Positions 5,412 to 6,629 of a stretch of 6,629 bases of DNA are shown in pieces. Numbering within the stretch: position 1 is the first letter of the stretch; each line of letters starts with the position of its first letter. This DNA comes from Endomicrobium sp. (lineage in GTDB: Bacteria; Elusimicrobiota; Endomicrobiia; Endomicrobiales; Endomicrobiaceae). Location: contig JAISRM010000271.1 of the NCBI GenBank assembly GCA_031273645.1, forward strand, positions 1 to 6,629, in the 5' to 3' direction. The notes under the pieces were generated by a model that saw only the letters and a program-made list of their open reading frames with translations, was not told the DNA's origin and made no database searches. The position numbers and the translations under genes were made by a program.

Positions 5412-6578
5412 ATGAATAGTGAAAATCTAAAAATTGGCAAGTATATAATGCAGCCTCAAGGGTTTAGGGCTTTTGTCCCCAATCCTTTTCCGCCTGCTCA
5501 AGATATCACGCTTGAACCAAAGCTAAACAAAAAACATGCCCAAGCTATGCTGCTTTTAGGAAAATTAAACGGTATTAGCCGTCTTTTGCCGGATCATGAT
5601 TATTTTTTGGAGATGTTTGTCCGCAAAGATGCTTCTGAATCCAGCCAAATTGAAGGAACTCAAGCTTCTATGATAGATGCAATAGCAGCGGCAAATATTG
5701 ACAGAAGCAGTAATTTGCCTGTCGATGTTGATGATATTTTACATTATATTGACGCATTGAATTACGGATTGGCGCGTTCTAAAAATTTTCCTTTTACTTT
5801 GCGGTTTATTTGTGAATTGCATAATAAATTGATGACGGATGTCCGTTCAACTCATTTGGCATATCCCGGAGAATTTCGCAGGACTCAAAACTGGATAGGC
5901 GGCACGCGTCCTGATAATGCCCGTTTTGTTCCTCCTCCTATAGAAGAAATGAATAGAGCTTTAGGCGATTTTGAAAAGTTTATTCATGCCGACGATAATT
6001 ATTTACCCCTTATTAAAGCTGCTTTGCTTCATGCCCAATTTGAAACTATTCATCCTTTTATTGACGGTAACGGCAGAACGGGAAGAATGATAATTACAAT
6101 GTATCTTTGCAATAGCGGTATTTTGGAATTTCCGGCGCTCTATCTTTCTTCATATTTTAAAAAATATCGCGATGTATATTACGAACGGCTTCAAAGTTAT
6201 CAATCTGAAAATAGCGATGTTTGCTCTTGGCTGGATTTTTTTCTTGACGGAGTAATAGAAATTTCTAAATCATCAATCAATATTTGCGAGAAAATTGTTG
6301 AGTTAAGAGAAAGAGATTTATCAAAAGTAGAGAAGTTAGGCAAAAAAACGGCCGCCGCCGCCGTTAATGTCTTAAAAAATTTATACAGAGTTCCCGCTAT
6401 CGGAATTGCAGAAGTTATCAGCTGGTCGGGATATGCGTCAAAGCAAAGCGCATATTCGCTTGTAAAAACTTTAACAGATGAACGCATATTATATCAACTT
6501 AATGAAAACGAAAATTACGGCAAAAAGTACATTTATAAAGATTATGTCGCTTTGTTTAACGGGGATAGTTCTTTGTGA
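5412..6578 (+). CDS. Fic family protein with N-terminal inhibitory helix and C-terminal wHTH
   Basis: Fic enzymes usually transfer AMP from ATP to a hydroxyl side chain of a target protein. With the start at 5412 the protein has 388 residues. Seen in order: a Fic_N-type region opening with GKYI...FRAFVPNPFPP; an inhibitory helix SSQIEG (77-82, S/TxxxEG motif with Glu81), marking an intramolecularly inhibited class II Fic; a flap region with QNWIGGTRPD (159-168) and FVPPP (172-176); the complete active site HPFIDGNGRTGR (214-225); and a likely winged helix (about 313-376) with IGIAEVISWSGYASKQSAYSLVKTL-like helix-turn-helix spacing. The layout matches stand-alone Fic proteins such as Shewanella SoFic. 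TTG 5376 would start inside the promoter, and ATG 5448 would lose the conserved GKYI. No separate antitoxin gene is present. It lies after the thrB operon with its own promoter. Confidence 0.9.
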   Translation: MNSENLKIGKYIMQPQGFRAFVPNPFPPAQDITLEPKLNKKHAQAMLLLGKLNGISRLLPDHDYFLEMFVRKDASESSQIEGTQASMIDAIAAANIDRSSNLPVDVDDILHYIDALNYGLARSKNFPFTLRFICELHNKLMTDVRSTHLAYPGEFRRTQNWIGGTRPDNARFVPPPIEEMNRALGDFEKFIHADDNYLPLIKAALLHAQFETIHPFIDGNGRTGRMIITMYLCNSGILEFPALYLSSYFKKYRDVYYERLQSYQSENSDVCSWLDFFLDGVIEISKSSINICEKIVELRERDLSKVEKLGKKTAAAAVNVLKNLYRVPAIGIAEVISWSGYASKQSAYSLVKTLTDERILYQLNENENYGKKYIYKDYVALFNGDSSL

Positions 6579-6593
6579 ACAACCCGCTGAAAA

Positions 6594-6617
6594 CAGGCGC
6601 TGCCTCTCGTTGTCATT
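6594..6617. repeat. Dyad-family repeat recurring after the fic gene
   Basis: CAGGC-GCT-GCCTC (6594-6606, last base unpaired) preceded by AAAA, then TGTCATT (6611-6617) followed by GCC. These are the same building blocks as at 2268-2313 (TGTCATTGCC, AAAACAGNC dyads), so a second copy of the palindromic family begins here and continues past the window. The hairpin is followed by no T-run on the + strand. Confidence 0.65.
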
Positions 6618-6629
6618 GCCGCGTTTTTA

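Noticed and set aside
5246..6629. Two-gene Fic/antitoxin (FicTA or Doc/Phd) module
   Set aside because: The inhibitory helix SSQIEG is within the Fic protein itself and no small antitoxin frame lies next to it.

Overview
The window looks like a bacterial chromosome of moderate-to-low GC content, apparently diderm because it encodes a likely lipoprotein. The genes are densely packed on the + strand, with one repeat-filled gap. No rRNA or tRNA is present and the taxon cannot be fixed from sequence alone. The compact ThiC, Thermotoga-like sirtuin and overall gene style would fit something like an Elusimicrobiota/Endomicrobium relative, but this is a low-confidence guess.

Layout. Positions 1-160 (minus strand) hold a remnant of an IS5-type (DDE_Tnp_4-like) transposase, cut off on its N-terminal side just before thiE and running off the left edge of the window. 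Positions 197-2132 hold thiE and thiC, two steps of thiamine biosynthesis, with a 25-nt gap between them. Positions 2133-2953 contain no credible gene. From about 2268 onward this gap is filled with nested palindromic repeats: a 154-bp element with long terminal inverted repeats, almost three tandem copies of its body, and a regular array of 13-bp dyads of the form CAGNC-N3-GNCTG. Positions 2954-3517 encode a secreted PsbP/Mog1-like putative lipoprotein whose start lies directly against the last dyad. Positions 3593-5245 hold thrB (homoserine kinase) followed after 3 nt by a sirtuin deacylase. Positions 5412-6578 encode a class II Fic AMPylase-type protein with a C-terminal winged-helix region, preceded by two operator-like repeats over its promoter. 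The dyad/TGTCATT repeat family appears again right after the Fic stop codon.

How the parts relate. ThiC makes the HMP-P pyrimidine and ThiE joins HMP-PP to the thiazole phosphate; the kinase and the thiazole genes are not in the window. No TPP riboswitch is visible upstream of thiE, where the transposase remnant now sits. ThrB and the sirtuin are probably co-transcribed and translationally coupled, though no shared pathway is obvious. The Fic protein seems to stand alone, with its own inhibitory helix and a possible autoregulatory DNA-binding domain.

The most unusual content is the repeat region. In the CAGNC-N3-GNCTG family the variable arm base changes together with its partner (A-T, G-C, C-G), and wobble pairs are tolerated. 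In the terminal repeats, GC/GC exchanges with AT/AT around a GAAA core. Both patterns suggest that folding is maintained, although several copies are duplicates and are not independent evidence.
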